Assembly: GCA_963799085.1 (NCBI GenBank)
Contig: CAWCWA010000015.1
Span: forward strand, 248,001 to 312,000
Direction of reading: 5' to 3'
DNA: 64,000 nucleotides
Source: AP-15 sp963799085
GTDB taxonomy: Bacteria; Pseudomonadota; Alphaproteobacteria; ATCC43930; CGMCC-115725
A program made the translations under genes and the position numbers. The notes below the pieces were generated by a model. That model did not search any database and was not told the DNA's origin. It worked only from the letters and a program-made list of their open reading frames with translations. How positions within the stretch are numbered: the stretch's first letter is position 1; every line of letters begins with the position of its first letter. Of this stretch, positions 27,236-36,889 are shown in pieces.

Positions 27236-27824
27236 CTTCGCTGCTCCTGGCCGTCCCACCGCCTACTTCGATCTGCAGCTGCAGCGCCACCCGCGCCCGT
27301 GCGAGGCGGCTCATGATCGTGCCGACCGGCACTCCCATCACTTCGGCCGCCTGTCTGTAGCTGAGGCCATCCACAGTCACCAGCATCAATGCCGCGCGTT
27401 GGTCCGGCGGTAGACGACCGACCGCCCGACGCACTTCGGCGAGCGCGAGCCGGGCCTCGATTTGGCGTACCGGTTCATCCGTTCCGAGCCGCTCCTCGGC
27501 GATCTCGCCACCCTCCTTGCGAACATCCCGCGCGCGGATCTGGTCGATCCAGATCGTCTGCATGATACGAAACATCCAACTGTCGAAACGCGTACCTTCC
27601 TGAAACTGGTGCCGGCGCGCGAGCGCTCGTTCACAGGCGGCCTGGACGAGATCGTCAGCTTCGACCGCCGATCCCGCGAGCCCCCGGCCAAACCGACGCA
27701 ATCGCGGCAACAGAGCAATCAGCTGCTCGGCAAAAAGATCGCGTGGCTGATCCGTCTCCGCAACGAGACGCAGTCGCGATCCCGTCGATTTCTGCTGCAG
27801 CGACAACGGACCTCCTGCTGACAT
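27219..27824 (-). CDS. ECF RNA polymerase sigma factor
   Basis: Up to 201 residues. Region 2 includes AVEADDLVQAACERALAR and DSWMFRIMQTIWIDQIRARD; region 4 has LPPDQRAALMLVTVDGLSYRQAAEVMGVPVGTIMSRLARAR, the helix-turn-helix that reads the -35 element. It should be held inactive at the membrane by the overlapping downstream anti-sigma factor. The start is open: ATG at 27824 has no strong site, while a TTG at 27806 is preceded by AGGAGG four bases away. The signal it answers is unknown. Confidence 0.9.
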   Translation of the reverse strand: MSAGGPLSLQQKSTGSRLRLVAETDQPRDLFAEQLIALLPRLRRFGRGLAGSAVEADDLVQAACERALARRHQFQEGTRFDSWMFRIMQTIWIDQIRARDVRKEGGEIAEERLGTDEPVRQIEARLALAEVRRAVGRLPPDQRAALMLVTVDGLSYRQAAEVMGVPVGTIMSRLARARVALQLQIEVGGGTARSSEDAQAQ

Positions 27825-28138
27825 ATTCCCGCCTGTCGCGAGGTAATACGCGCTTCACCGGGCTCGCATGCCCCACCGGAGCAAAATCTCTCGCCAGATC
27901 TACGTAGGTGGTGATGGCGAGGCGCGCAACCTATACACGCCGGCCAAAGACGGCGAAAGCGCGATGATCTGGCGGGCTTGCAGCAAAAAGTAGGCGCTGC
28001 ACCCGCGACTGGTTCGCCGACCGCGCGGCGGGCGCGACAAGACTGTTCCGTCAATGCCGCCGGCTTCGCTCTTCACAAAGCCCGAGTGGCGCGGCATTGT
28101 GCCGGCGCTTTTCGCTTGCCTCCAGGGACCGCCGCCTG
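27825..28138. other. Intergenic region between sigma factor and pntAA
   Basis: This 314-base divergent gap holds the control regions of the ECF operon (leftward) and the transhydrogenase operon (rightward). Open frames on both strands lack motifs and I do not regard them as genes. I could not recognise a convincing -35/-10 pair for either direction. Confidence 0.4.
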
Positions 28139-29317
28139 ATGAAAGTCGCCGTCGTCAAGGAAAGGCGCACTGCCGAACGCCGGGTGGCGGCCTCGCCTGA
28201 CACGGTCAAGCGGATGGTCGCGATGGGCCTCGAGGTCGCCGTCGAAGCCGGCGCGGGCCAAGCTGCTGCGTTCGTTGATTCAGCCTATGCGGCGGCGGGG
28301 GCGGCCATTGTGCCCGACGCGTCGGCCGCCTTCGCCGACGCCGACATCGTGCTTAAGGTGCAGCGCCCGCTGATCGACGGCGAGGGCGGCGACGAACTGC
28401 GCTGCCTCAAACCGGGATCGGTGCTGATCGCGCTGCTGCAGCCGCTGCGACATCCGCAGGACGTCGAGGCCTATGCCCGCGCCGGGATCCTCGCCTTCGC
28501 CATGGAGTTGCTGCCGCGGATCACCCGGGCGCAGACCATGGACGTGCTGTCGTCCCAGGCGAACCTCGCCGGCTATCGCGCGGTGCTGGAGGCCGCCGAG
28601 GAATTCGGCCGCGCCCTGCCGATGATGATGACCGCGGCCGGAACCATCAAGGCGGCGCGCGTGCTCGTCATGGGCGCCGGCGTTGCCGGGCTGCAGGCGA
28701 TCGCCACGGCGCGCCGGCTTGGCGCGATCGTGACGGCGACCGATGTCCGCGCCGCCGCCAAGGAGCAGGTCGAGAGCCTCGGCGCCACATTCATTACCGT
28801 GGATGAGGAATCCGCGCGCTCGGCGGAAACCGCCGGCGGCTACGCCCGCGAAATGGGCGAGGACTATCAGCGCCGACAGCAGGAAAAAATCACCGAAGCG
28901 TTGCGGCGCACCGACATCGTTATCTGCACCGCGCTGATCCCGGGCCGCAAGGCGCCGGTGCTGTTGACCGAGGCGATGGTCGGCGAACTGGCGCCGGGCT
29001 CGGTCGTTGTCGATCTCGCCGTCGAAGCCGGCGGCAATGTCGAGGGCAGCCGGCCGGGCGAAATCGTCACCACCGCGAACGGGGTCAAGATCGTCGGGCA
29101 CCTCAACATGCCCTCGCGCATCGCCGTCGACGCGAGCCAGCTCTACGCCCGCAACCTGTTGGCGTTTCTGACGCTTATCGTCGACGGCGACGGACGGCTC
29201 AAGATCGACGTCACCGACGAGATCATCAAGGCGACGCTCCTGACCCAGAACGGCGCCGTCGTCAATCCGGCGCTGGCGCCGCTCGTCGCGGTCGACGCGG
29301 TCGTTCCGCATGGCTGA
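28139..29317 (+). CDS. pntAA: NAD(P) transhydrogenase subunit alpha part 1
   Basis: The 392-residue NAD(H)-binding domain I of proton-translocating transhydrogenase. It begins MKVAVVKERRTAERRVAASP and has the Rossmann motif VMGAGVAGLQAIATARRLGA and the mobile-loop region typical of PntA. In Alphaproteobacteria the alpha subunit is split into two genes, as here. The start at 28139 is selected since the family N-terminus begins there. The operon runs pntAA-pntAB-pntB with gaps of about ten bases. Confidence 0.94.
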   Translation: MKVAVVKERRTAERRVAASPDTVKRMVAMGLEVAVEAGAGQAAAFVDSAYAAAGAAIVPDASAAFADADIVLKVQRPLIDGEGGDELRCLKPGSVLIALLQPLRHPQDVEAYARAGILAFAMELLPRITRAQTMDVLSSQANLAGYRAVLEAAEEFGRALPMMMTAAGTIKAARVLVMGAGVAGLQAIATARRLGAIVTATDVRAAAKEQVESLGATFITVDEESARSAETAGGYAREMGEDYQRRQQEKITEALRRTDIVICTALIPGRKAPVLLTEAMVGELAPGSVVVDLAVEAGGNVEGSRPGEIVTTANGVKIVGHLNMPSRIAVDASQLYARNLLAFLTLIVDGDGRLKIDVTDEIIKATLLTQNGAVVNPALAPLVAVDAVVPHG

Positions 29318-29329
29318 GGGAGCATAGAA

Positions 29330-29740
29330 ATGGCCGAACCCGCCTCTCTCGGGGAACGCGCCGGGGCGCTTGCCGACGAGGCAGTCAGGCTCGCCCGCGA
29401 ACTCGAAGCTTTGGCGCAGCAGGCGAGTGTGCAGTCGCACGCCGTGACGACCGGCGGCGGCACGCCTTTTGTCTTCGAACTGACGGTCTTCGTTTTGGCG
29501 GTATTCGTCGGCTATCACGTCGTCTGGCGGGTGACGCCCGCCTTGCATTCGCCGCTGATGAGCGTCACCAACGCTATTTCGAGCGTCATCATCGTCGGCG
29601 CCCTGATCGCCGCCGGTCCCTCCGGCATCGGCGTTGCCAAGATCATGGGCTTCCTCGCCGTCATTCTCGCCGCAATCAATATTTTCGGTGGGTTTATCGT
29701 GACACAGCGCATGCTGCAAATGTTCCAAAGAAAGAAGTAG
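29330..29740 (+). CDS. pntAB: NAD(P) transhydrogenase subunit alpha part 2
   Basis: A 136-residue membrane subunit. The hydrophobic part begins FVFELTVFVLAVFVGYHVVW and contains the near-invariant stretch TPALHSPLMSVTNAISSVII, followed by two more membrane helices and the ending VTQRMLQMFQRKK. It forms part of the proton channel with PntB. The soluble N-terminal tail of about 45 residues is longer than in some homologues, rich in Ala and Glu. Confidence 0.94.
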   Translation: MAEPASLGERAGALADEAVRLARELEALAQQASVQSHAVTTGGGTPFVFELTVFVLAVFVGYHVVWRVTPALHSPLMSVTNAISSVIIVGALIAAGPSGIGVAKIMGFLAVILAAINIFGGFIVTQRMLQMFQRKK

Positions 29741-29750
29741 CGGTGCCGCG

Positions 29751-31145
29751 GTGAGCGAGAACCTTGCGGCCTTTTTCTATCTGATCGCCTCGATCTGCTT
29801 CATCCTGGCGTTGCGCGGCCTCTCTTCGCCGCAAACGGCGCGTCTCGGCAACATCTACGGCATTGCCGGCATGGTGATTGCTGTCGGCACGACGCTCGCG
29901 ACACCTCACGTCGTCAGCTACGGGTTGATCATCGCCGGCATCGTCATAGGCGGCGCGATCGGGACCTTTATCGCGCTGCGCATCCAGATGACGGCGCTGC
30001 CGCAGTTAGTCGCGGCCTTTCACAGCCTCGTCGGATTGGCCGCGGTCTGCGTCGCCGTCGCCGCCTTCGGCGCGCCCGAGGATTTCGGGATCGGCCTCCC
30101 CGGCGCCATCGAGCCCGGCAGCCGGATCGAGATGTCGCTCGGCATGGCGATCGGCGCGATCACCTTCACCGGCTCGATCGTCGCCTTCGCCAAATTGCAG
30201 GGCCTGGTCACCGGCCGCCCGCTGACCTTTGCCGGCCAACATTTTCTGAACGCCGCGCTGGGCGTCATCCTGATCGTCCTGATCGTCGTGTTCGCGCTCT
30301 TTGGGGCCGGCGGGGCATTCTGGCTCGTGCTCCTGATTTCGCTGGCGTTGGGCTTCCTCTTGATCGTGCCGATCGGCGGCGCCGACATGCCGGTTGTGAT
30401 CTCGATGCTGAATTCCTACTCCGGCTGGGCGGCCTGCGGCATCGGCTTTACGCTCTCAAACAGCCTGTTAGTGGTCACCGGCGCGCTTGTCGGCTCCTCG
30501 GGCGCCATCCTCAGCTATATCATGTGCAAGGGGATGAACCGCTCGATCTTCAACGTGATCCTGGGTGGGTTCGGCACCGAAGGCGGGGCGGTCACGGCCG
30601 GCCCGGGTGCTGGCGACCGCGCGGTCAAGGCTGGGAGCGCCGAGGACGCCGCCTTCATCCTGAAGAACGCCGGCTCGGCGATCATCGTGCCCGGCTACGG
30701 CATGGCCGTGGCGCAGGCGCAGCACGCGCTGCGCGAGATGGCTGACCTTCTGAAGAAGGAAGGCGTGTCGGTGCGCTATGCGATCCACCCGGTCGCCGGC
30801 CGGATGCCGGGCCACATGAACGTGCTGCTGGCCGAGGCCAACGTCCCCTACGACGAGGTTTTTGAACTCGACGAGATCAACCGCGATTTTCCGTCCACCG
30901 ACGTCGCCTTCGTGATCGGCGCCAACGATGTCACCAACCCGGCGGCGAAGACCGATCCGAATTCGCCGATCTACGGTATGCCGATCCTCGATGTCGAGCG
31001 CGCCAAAACCGTGCTCTTCGTCAAGCGGTCTATGGCCTCGGGCTACGCCGGCGTCGAAAACGAGCTCTTCTATCGCAACAACACGATGATGCTTTTCGGC
31101 GACGCCAAAAAGATGTGCGAGGAGATCGTCAAGGCGATGGAGTAG
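29751..31145 (+). CDS. pntB: NAD(P) transhydrogenase subunit beta
   Basis: A 464-residue subunit with about eight transmembrane helices followed by the NADP(H)-binding domain III. Recognisable are SMLNSYSGWAACGIGFTL in the membrane part and GYGMAVAQAQHALREM, HPVAGRMPGHMNVLLAEA and VIGANDVTNPAAKTDPNSP in domain III. It uses the proton-motive force to make NADPH from NADH. The start codon is GTG at 29751, ten bases past the pntAB stop. Confidence 0.95.
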   Translation: MSENLAAFFYLIASICFILALRGLSSPQTARLGNIYGIAGMVIAVGTTLATPHVVSYGLIIAGIVIGGAIGTFIALRIQMTALPQLVAAFHSLVGLAAVCVAVAAFGAPEDFGIGLPGAIEPGSRIEMSLGMAIGAITFTGSIVAFAKLQGLVTGRPLTFAGQHFLNAALGVILIVLIVVFALFGAGGAFWLVLLISLALGFLLIVPIGGADMPVVISMLNSYSGWAACGIGFTLSNSLLVVTGALVGSSGAILSYIMCKGMNRSIFNVILGGFGTEGGAVTAGPGAGDRAVKAGSAEDAAFILKNAGSAIIVPGYGMAVAQAQHALREMADLLKKEGVSVRYAIHPVAGRMPGHMNVLLAEANVPYDEVFELDEINRDFPSTDVAFVIGANDVTNPAAKTDPNSPIYGMPILDVERAKTVLFVKRSMASGYAGVENELFYRNNTMMLFGDAKKMCEEIVKAME

Positions 31146-31314
31146 CCCGGCGGGCTGGTTCTGACAGTCCCGCCGAATCGACTGGGAAGCCGTCGCCGAG
31201 TCGCCACCTCGGCGCGATCGCCCCGAGCATCGGCGCCGCCCGTGGCCGTTCCGACTACCGCCAACGGCGCGCTGTGGCTATCATCCTGAGACAACGCCGC
31301 CAGGGAGCCGCGCG

Positions 31315-32121
31315 ATGCCCTCAATGTTCAATGCCCGCGACGCCGCCAATTACGAGCGGCTGATGGGGCGCTGGAGCCGGCGTCTGGCGCCGCTCTTCAT
31401 CGCCCATGCCGGCATCGCCGATGGGGAGAATTTGCTCGAGGTCGGCTGCGGCACCGGCAGTCTGACTTTCGCCTTGCCGCAGGCGACTGACATCGCAAGC
31501 CTGACCGCGATCGACCATTCGGAAATCTATCTTGCCGAGGCGCAGGCACGAAACCGCGACCCGCGCATCCGGATCGAGCACGGCGACGGCAGCGCCTTGC
31601 GCTTTGCCGATGCGAGCTTCGACCGCGCGCTGTCGATGCTGGTGCTGCCTTCGGTCTTGCCGCAGCCCGAGGCGGCCGTGGCTGAGATGCGGCGCGTCAC
31701 CCGGCCGGGTGGCGTGGTCGCGGCGGCGTTCTGGGATTCGCCCGGCGGCGCTGTCGCCAACCGCATGTTCTGGGATACTGCCGCCGCCATCGACGAGGCC
31801 GCCGTCGCGGCGCGCGACCACACGATGGCCCGCCCGATCTATGCGCCGGGCGCGTTGCCGCGCATCTGGGCCGAGGCGGGGCTCGTCGAGATCGACGAGC
31901 GCTCGCTGATGATCCGCATGGATTTCGCCGATTTCGCCGATTATTGGGGACCGTATTCGACCGGCGAGGGCATGCTCGGCGCCTATGTCGCCGGTCTCGA
32001 CACCGCACGGCGCGATCGGCTCGAACGCCATCTGCGAAGCGCCTATCTCAGCGGCCGGCCCGACGGCGCGCGCTCCTTCGTCGCCGTGGCGCTCTCCTGC
32101 CGCGGCGTCGTTCCGGGCTAG
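31315..32121 (+). CDS. Class I SAM-dependent methyltransferase
   Basis: A 268-residue cytoplasmic protein. The SAM-binding motif I is LLEVGCGTGSLTFAL (about residue 43), the acidic residue that binds ribose is in LTAIDHSEIYL, and motif II/III-like patches are HGDGSALRFADASFDRALSM and RVTRPGGVVAAAFWD. This is the UbiE/COQ5-like type 11/25 fold. The acceptor substrate cannot be deduced. It converges with the next gene, and the two stop regions overlap by four bases. Confidence 0.85.
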   Translation: MPSMFNARDAANYERLMGRWSRRLAPLFIAHAGIADGENLLEVGCGTGSLTFALPQATDIASLTAIDHSEIYLAEAQARNRDPRIRIEHGDGSALRFADASFDRALSMLVLPSVLPQPEAAVAEMRRVTRPGGVVAAAFWDSPGGAVANRMFWDTAAAIDEAAVAARDHTMARPIYAPGALPRIWAEAGLVEIDERSLMIRMDFADFADYWGPYSTGEGMLGAYVAGLDTARRDRLERHLRSAYLSGRPDGARSFVAVALSCRGVVPG

Positions 32122-32750
32122 CCGGCACGCGTATAGCGGCGGCTGACGATGCGCAGATGGTCGCGGAAATGCGGCCGCATGCGCTCGGTCCAGGGCGTGC
32201 TCGCCGCCTCCTTCCAGGCCGCCAAATCCGGCACCTCGGCCGATACCAGGTGATAGAGCGCCACGTAGCGTTGCTCCGCACCACTGCCACGGAACCGCCT
32301 CGCGCTCAACGCACCCGGCACCGCGGCAAGCGCCGGAATATGCTCGGTGTTGTACCATTCGTTGAATTCGTGCTCGTGCTCGGGCGCAACACTCATCGCG
32401 TTCAGCAACAGCGCTCCCGCATTCGCCGGCCCGAGAGCGTCGCCCGGCAGGATTTGCTCGCCCTCGAAGCGCATCAGCATTTTGACCCGCCCGGTGATGC
32501 GCTTCGACCAGGGCGACAGGTTCTCGCCGCCAATCGCGCGATATTCGGCGCCCTGCAGCACCTCGACATTGTCGAGTTCATAGGTCGCGACCGAGATTTT
32601 CGGGTTGTGCGCGCCGATCCAGCGCCGGCAGTCGAGAAAGCCCGGCACGCGCCCCCGTTCGGGAACGTGCTCCAGATCGTACCAGTCGTGGAACTCGTCT
32701 TCGGCGACGGTCGAAAAATCCATCGCGGCGATCAGGATGCCCTTCGCCAT
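32118..32750 (-). CDS. Tandem ferredoxin-like (EthD/DUF4286-type) domain protein
   Basis: The 210-residue protein contains two similar halves of about 100 residues. The first has EDEFHDWYDLEHVPERGRVPGFL and the second HEFNEWYNTEHIPALAAVPGAL, a pattern of dimeric alpha-beta barrel proteins (EthD-like/DUF4286). Such proteins are often found with catabolic genes; biochemical function is generally unknown. It is the third gene behind the molybdenum hydroxylase and MoaD-like genes on the same strand, with a 50-base gap, so a shared transcript is likely. Confidence 0.75.
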   Translation of the reverse strand: MAKGILIAAMDFSTVAEDEFHDWYDLEHVPERGRVPGFLDCRRWIGAHNPKISVATYELDNVEVLQGAEYRAIGGENLSPWSKRITGRVKMLMRFEGEQILPGDALGPANAGALLLNAMSVAPEHEHEFNEWYNTEHIPALAAVPGALSARRFRGSGAEQRYVALYHLVSAEVPDLAAWKEAASTPWTERMRPHFRDHLRIVSRRYTRAG

Positions 32751-32800
32751 TTTCCCTCCCTCTGGTTTGCCGCAATCCCGCAGAAGCCGTGGCGCCGGCC

Positions 32801-33061
32801 TTAACCCCCTTCGAGCTTGGGGATGAAGAAGACCTCGCTGCCCTGGCGCAGCGGCTGGAGATAGCCGACCTCGTGGATCTCGCCGTCGATGGCGACGGTG
32901 GTTTCCTCCTCGAGATGCTCGCCGAGCCCGGGGTAGAGCTTGTCGAGCGCCTTGATGACGCCGCGCAGGTTTTTCGCCTCGACCGTGAATTCCCGCAGGC
33001 CGCCGGTGTAGCGGCGGCTGAACCCGCTCGACAGCACAACCCGCGCGGACGTCTCGGCCAT
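32801..33061 (-). CDS. MoaD/ThiS-family ubiquitin-like protein with C-terminal Gly-Gly
   Basis: An 86-residue beta-grasp protein ending PKLEGG. The Gly-Gly end is what is adenylated and thiocarboxylated in sulfur carriers MoaD (molybdopterin synthase) and ThiS. Family features include RRYTGGLREFTVEAKNLRG and EVFFIPKLEGG. It begins 9 bases after the stop of the molybdenum hydroxylase large subunit gene and is surely co-transcribed. Whether it serves molybdopterin synthesis for that enzyme or another thiolation is inference. No MoaE is seen here. Confidence 0.85.
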   Translation of the reverse strand: MAETSARVVLSSGFSRRYTGGLREFTVEAKNLRGVIKALDKLYPGLGEHLEEETTVAIDGEIHEVGYLQPLRQGSEVFFIPKLEGG

Positions 33062-33070
33062 GGCAGCGCT

Positions 33071-35351
33071 CTAGTCGTCGGCGCCCGCGGCGTCGAGGGC
33101 GGCGCGGACCCGGGGCGGCGACATCGGCAATTCGGTCAGCCTCCGGCCGACTGCGTTATCGATCGCATTGGCGATTGCCGCCATCGGGGCACAGATGTTG
33201 ACCTCGCCCACCCCTTTGGCGCCATAGGGGTGCGCCGGGTTCGGTACTTCGACCAGCACCGCCTCGATCATCGGCACGTCGGAGGCGACCGGCACGCGAT
33301 AATCGAGAAAACCGGCGTTATCGAGCCGCCCGGCCTTGTCGTAGATATATTCCTCGTTCAACGCCCAGCCGATGCCTTGGGTGACGCCGCCCTGGATCTG
33401 GCCCTCGACATAGGAGGGGTGGATCGCCTTGCCGACGTCCTGGGCGGCGACAAAGCGCAGCACCGTGACCTTGCCGGTCTCCGGGATCGACCTCGACATC
33501 GCAGAACTGGGTCGTGAAGCCGGGCGCCATGCCGCCGGCATTGACCGAGGCCTGGGCCCCGATCGGACCGCCGGTCAGCGCCTTCTTTGCCGCGATCTCC
33601 TTCAGCGACAAGGGCGCGAAATCGCCGACGTTGGCGCCGGCGGGCTTGGCGCAGCCGTCCTCCCACACCACACCATCGACATCGACGTCCCAGATCGCCG
33701 CCGCCCGCGCGCGCAGATCGTCGATGACCTTCTTGCTGGCGTCGACGACGGCCATGCCGGTGGCGAAGGTGACGCGCGAACCGCCGGTCACATGGGTGTA
33801 GCCGATCGAGGCGGTGTCGGCGACGATCGCCCGCACTTGGCTGTAATCCACACCCAGCGTTTCAGCCGCCATCAGCGCCATCGAGGCGCGCGAACCGCCG
33901 ATGTCGGGGCTGCCGGTGGCGACCAGAACGGTGCCGTCCTCGTTGACCTGCACGGTGGCGCTCAATTCGCCGCCGCCGTTGAACCAGTAGCCCGAGGCGA
34001 CGCCGCGCCCCTGGTTCGGGCCCAGCGATGTATTGTACGCCGGATGGTTGAGCAGCGCTTCGACGGTCTCGACATAGCCGCCATGGGCCATCTTCGGCCC
34101 ATAGATCATCGTCGTGCCAGGCCGGGCGGCGTTCTTCAGCCGCAATTGCAGCGGGTCCATGCCGACCTTCTTGGCCAGCATGTCGAGCACGCTCTCGACG
34201 GCAAAGGCCGAGATCGGCGACCCCGGCGCGCGGTAGGCCGCCGCCTTTGGCCGGTTGCAGACCACGTCGTAGCCGACTGTGCGCGCATTCGGGATGTTAT
34301 AGGGGGCGAACGCGCAGAGACAGGCGTTCATCACAGGCGAGCCCGGAAAGGCGCCGGCCTGGAATTTGAAGACGCCGTCGGCGGCGGTCAGCGTCCCGTC
34401 CTTCTTGACGCCCATCTTGACCCACATCGAGGCGCCCGAGGTCGGCCCCGAGGCCTTGAACACCTCGTCTCGGCTCATCACGATCTTGACCGGCCTTCCC
34501 GTCTTCTTCGACAGCAGCGCCGCCACCGGTTCGAGATAGACGACGGTCTTGCCGCCGAAGCCGCCGCCGATCTCGGCCGGATTGACCCGCACGTCGCCAA
34601 CCGGCATGCCTAAGAGCTTGGCGGTCAGCGCGCGAACGACGAAATGCCCCTGGCTCGACGCCCAGATCTCGGCCTGGCCATCGGCGTCGACGCGCGCCAC
34701 GGTCGCGTGCGGCTCGATATAGGCCTGGTGCACCGCCGCGGTCTTGAATTCCTTCTCGACAATAAAGTCGGCCTCGGCAAAGCCCTGGTCGAGATCGCCG
34801 ATCGCGAATTCGAGCCGCTTTGAGACATTCGAGGGCTTGCTCGGCGCGGGCTCGACGCCGCGGGTGATCATGTCCTCGAACAACAGCGGCGCATCAGGCG
34901 CCATCGCCTCGTCGACATCGATGACGTGCGGCAAGACCTCGTAATCGATTGCGATCAGTTCCGCCGCTTCATCGGCGGTGGCCTTGTTGATCGCCGCGAC
35001 CGCGGCGACCGCGTGACCTTCATACAGCGCCTTTTCCCGCGCCATGACGTTGCGCGTGATGTGCCAGAAATTCTGCGCGACCCGCTCCGGCCCGACATAT
35101 TCGAATTTATGGTCGGGGAAGTCGGCGGAGGTCACCACGGCCTTGACGCCGGGCAGAGCCAGCGCCTTCGAGGCATCGATCGAGCGGATCCGGGCATGCG
35201 CGTGCGGCGAGCGGATCACTTTGCCATAAAGAGCCCCTGCCATCGCCAAGTCGGCGCCGTAAAGCGCGCGGCCGGTCACCTTCGGCACGCCGTCCGGGCG
35301 GATCGGCCGCGTTCCAACCCATTTGTAGCGTGACGGTGCGATATCGTTCAC
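33071..35351 (-). CDS. Xanthine dehydrogenase-family molybdopterin-binding subunit (one apparent frameshift)
   Basis: About 760 residues, the large subunit of a molybdenum hydroxylase. The N-terminal Ald_Xan_dh domain (DGVPKVTGRALYGADL) is followed by the molybdopterin domains with EIGGGFGGKTVVYLEP, AAYRAPGSPISAFAVESVLD and the catalytic Glu in YGAKGVGEVNICAP. An extra G in GGG at 33483-33485 breaks the frame; removing it joins FCDVEVDPETGKVTVLRF. The start is GTG at 35351, preceded by GAGGAGAG. No CoxS or CoxM subunit gene lies in the window, so electron-transfer partners are encoded elsewhere. It lacks the CODH-type AYRCSFR loop; substrate unknown. Confidence 0.88.
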
Positions 35352-35446
35352 GGCTCTCTCCTCGTCGCCCAATTTCGGTTCGATTGCCGGCAAACTCGCG
35401 CGGGGCGCGCCGAAATGCAAGACCGAGGCGAGGGAGATCCCGAGGG

Positions 35447-36835
35447 TCAGGCCTTGACCACCCGGTCGCCGCCAAGCCCGAGCCGGGCGCAGATGTTGCG
35501 GGTATCGATGACGAGTGGGCAGCACTCAATCAGCAGCGCGTAATCGACCGCGTCGTGGTCGGTGCAGATAAGCGCCAGATCGATCTTCGCCAGCGCCTTC
35601 GCGGTCAGCGGCGTCGAGCGCCGGCCGGCGAGGGACGCGTGCTCGCGGGTCATCGGAATCTCCGGGAAAAACGGGTCGTGGAATGACACTTCGGCGCCGC
35701 GCTCCCCGAGGATCTGCATGATTTTGAGCGCCGGGCTCTCGCGCAGATCGTCGACGTTCTTCTTGTAGGCGACCCCGACGACCAGAGCATGCGCGCCATG
35801 CAACGCGCGGCCGAGCCTGGCGCTGAGGCTGGCGACGGCCTTGTCGACCACCCGGTGCGGCATCGCCGTGTTGACCTCGCCGGCGAGCTCGATAAAGCGC
35901 GTGGAAAGCTCGAATTCGCGCGCCTTCCAGGTCAGATAGAACGGGTCGATCGGGATGCAGTGGCCGCCGAGCCCTGGACCCGGATAGAACGGCATGAAGC
36001 CGAACGGCTTGGTCTTGGCGGCGTCGATCACCTCCCAGACATCGATGCCCATCGCCTCGTAGATGACCTTGAGTTCGTTGACGAGAGCGATGTTGACCGA
36101 GCGGAAGATGTTTTCGGTCAGCTTGACCGCCTCGGCCGCCTCGGGCGAGGAAACCGGCACGGTGCTGGCGACAATCTGGTCGTAGAGAGCGCGCGCCACC
36201 CGCATCGCGTCCGGACCGTCGCCGCCGATCACTTTGGGGATGTCCGCCGTGACGAAACCGACATTGCCCGGGTCCTCGCGCTCGGGCGAGTAGGCCAGGA
36301 AGAAATCGCGACCGGAAACCAGCCCGCTCTCTTCCAGGATCGGCTGCATCACCTCGCGGGTCGTGCCGGGGTAGGTCGTCGATTCGAGGACGACGAGCTG
36401 GCCCGGCCGCAGATGGGGCGCGATCGCCTTGGTAGTACCGACCACAAAGGTCAAATCGGGCTCGCGCTGTCGGGTAAGGGGTGTGGGCACGCAGATCAGG
36501 ATCGCAGCGACCTCGGCAAGGCGCGCAAACTCGTCGGTCGCTTCGATGCGCTCCGAGCGCCGCAGCGCGCCGATGCTCTCGGCGTTGATGTGCCGGATGT
36601 AGGAGCGGCCGGCATTGATCTCGTCGACCTTGGCGCGGTCGATATCGAAGCCGATCACCCGGAAACCGCGTTCGGCGGCGGTCAGCATCAAGGGCAGACC
36701 GACGTAACCCAGCCCGACCACGGCGATCGTTGCGTCGCGCGAGGAGAAGCGCGCGACGACGGCGTCAACGTCAGCCGCGACCAGACCGCGCGGCGAACCG
36801 CCCGACAGGTGCGAAATCGTCGGTTTCGAGCTCAT
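35447..36835 (-). CDS. Nucleotide sugar dehydrogenase (UDP-N-acetylglucosamine 6-dehydrogenase-like)
   Basis: A 462-residue enzyme of the UDP-glucose/GDP-mannose dehydrogenase family, which oxidises the C6 alcohol of an NDP-sugar to an acid with two NAD. The NAD motif is VVGLGYVGLPLMLTAAERGF, conserved patches are YSPEREDPGN and TENIFRSVNIALVNELK, and the catalytic Cys is in GLGGHCIPIDPFYL. The C-terminal domain contains GVAYKKNVDDLRESPA. Sequence features favour the WbpA/WecC branch (UDP-GlcNAc or UDP-ManNAc) over UDP-glucose. Product would feed surface polysaccharide. No glycosyltransferases are adjacent. Confidence 0.87.
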   Translation of the reverse strand: MSSKPTISHLSGGSPRGLVAADVDAVVARFSSRDATIAVVGLGYVGLPLMLTAAERGFRVIGFDIDRAKVDEINAGRSYIRHINAESIGALRRSERIEATDEFARLAEVAAILICVPTPLTRQREPDLTFVVGTTKAIAPHLRPGQLVVLESTTYPGTTREVMQPILEESGLVSGRDFFLAYSPEREDPGNVGFVTADIPKVIGGDGPDAMRVARALYDQIVASTVPVSSPEAAEAVKLTENIFRSVNIALVNELKVIYEAMGIDVWEVIDAAKTKPFGFMPFYPGPGLGGHCIPIDPFYLTWKAREFELSTRFIELAGEVNTAMPHRVVDKAVASLSARLGRALHGAHALVVGVAYKKNVDDLRESPALKIMQILGERGAEVSFHDPFFPEIPMTREHASLAGRRSTPLTAKALAKIDLALICTDHDAVDYALLIECCPLVIDTRNICARLGLGGDRVVKA

Positions 36836-36889
36836 CGGATCCTTCGCAAGTGATCGTGCGCTATCAGGAAAGCGGCCGGCGGCCGCGCG

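Noticed and set aside
28280..29728. 482-codon minus-strand open frame across pntAA and pntAB
   Set aside because: Shadow of two clearly real plus-strand genes; composition typical of antisense frames.
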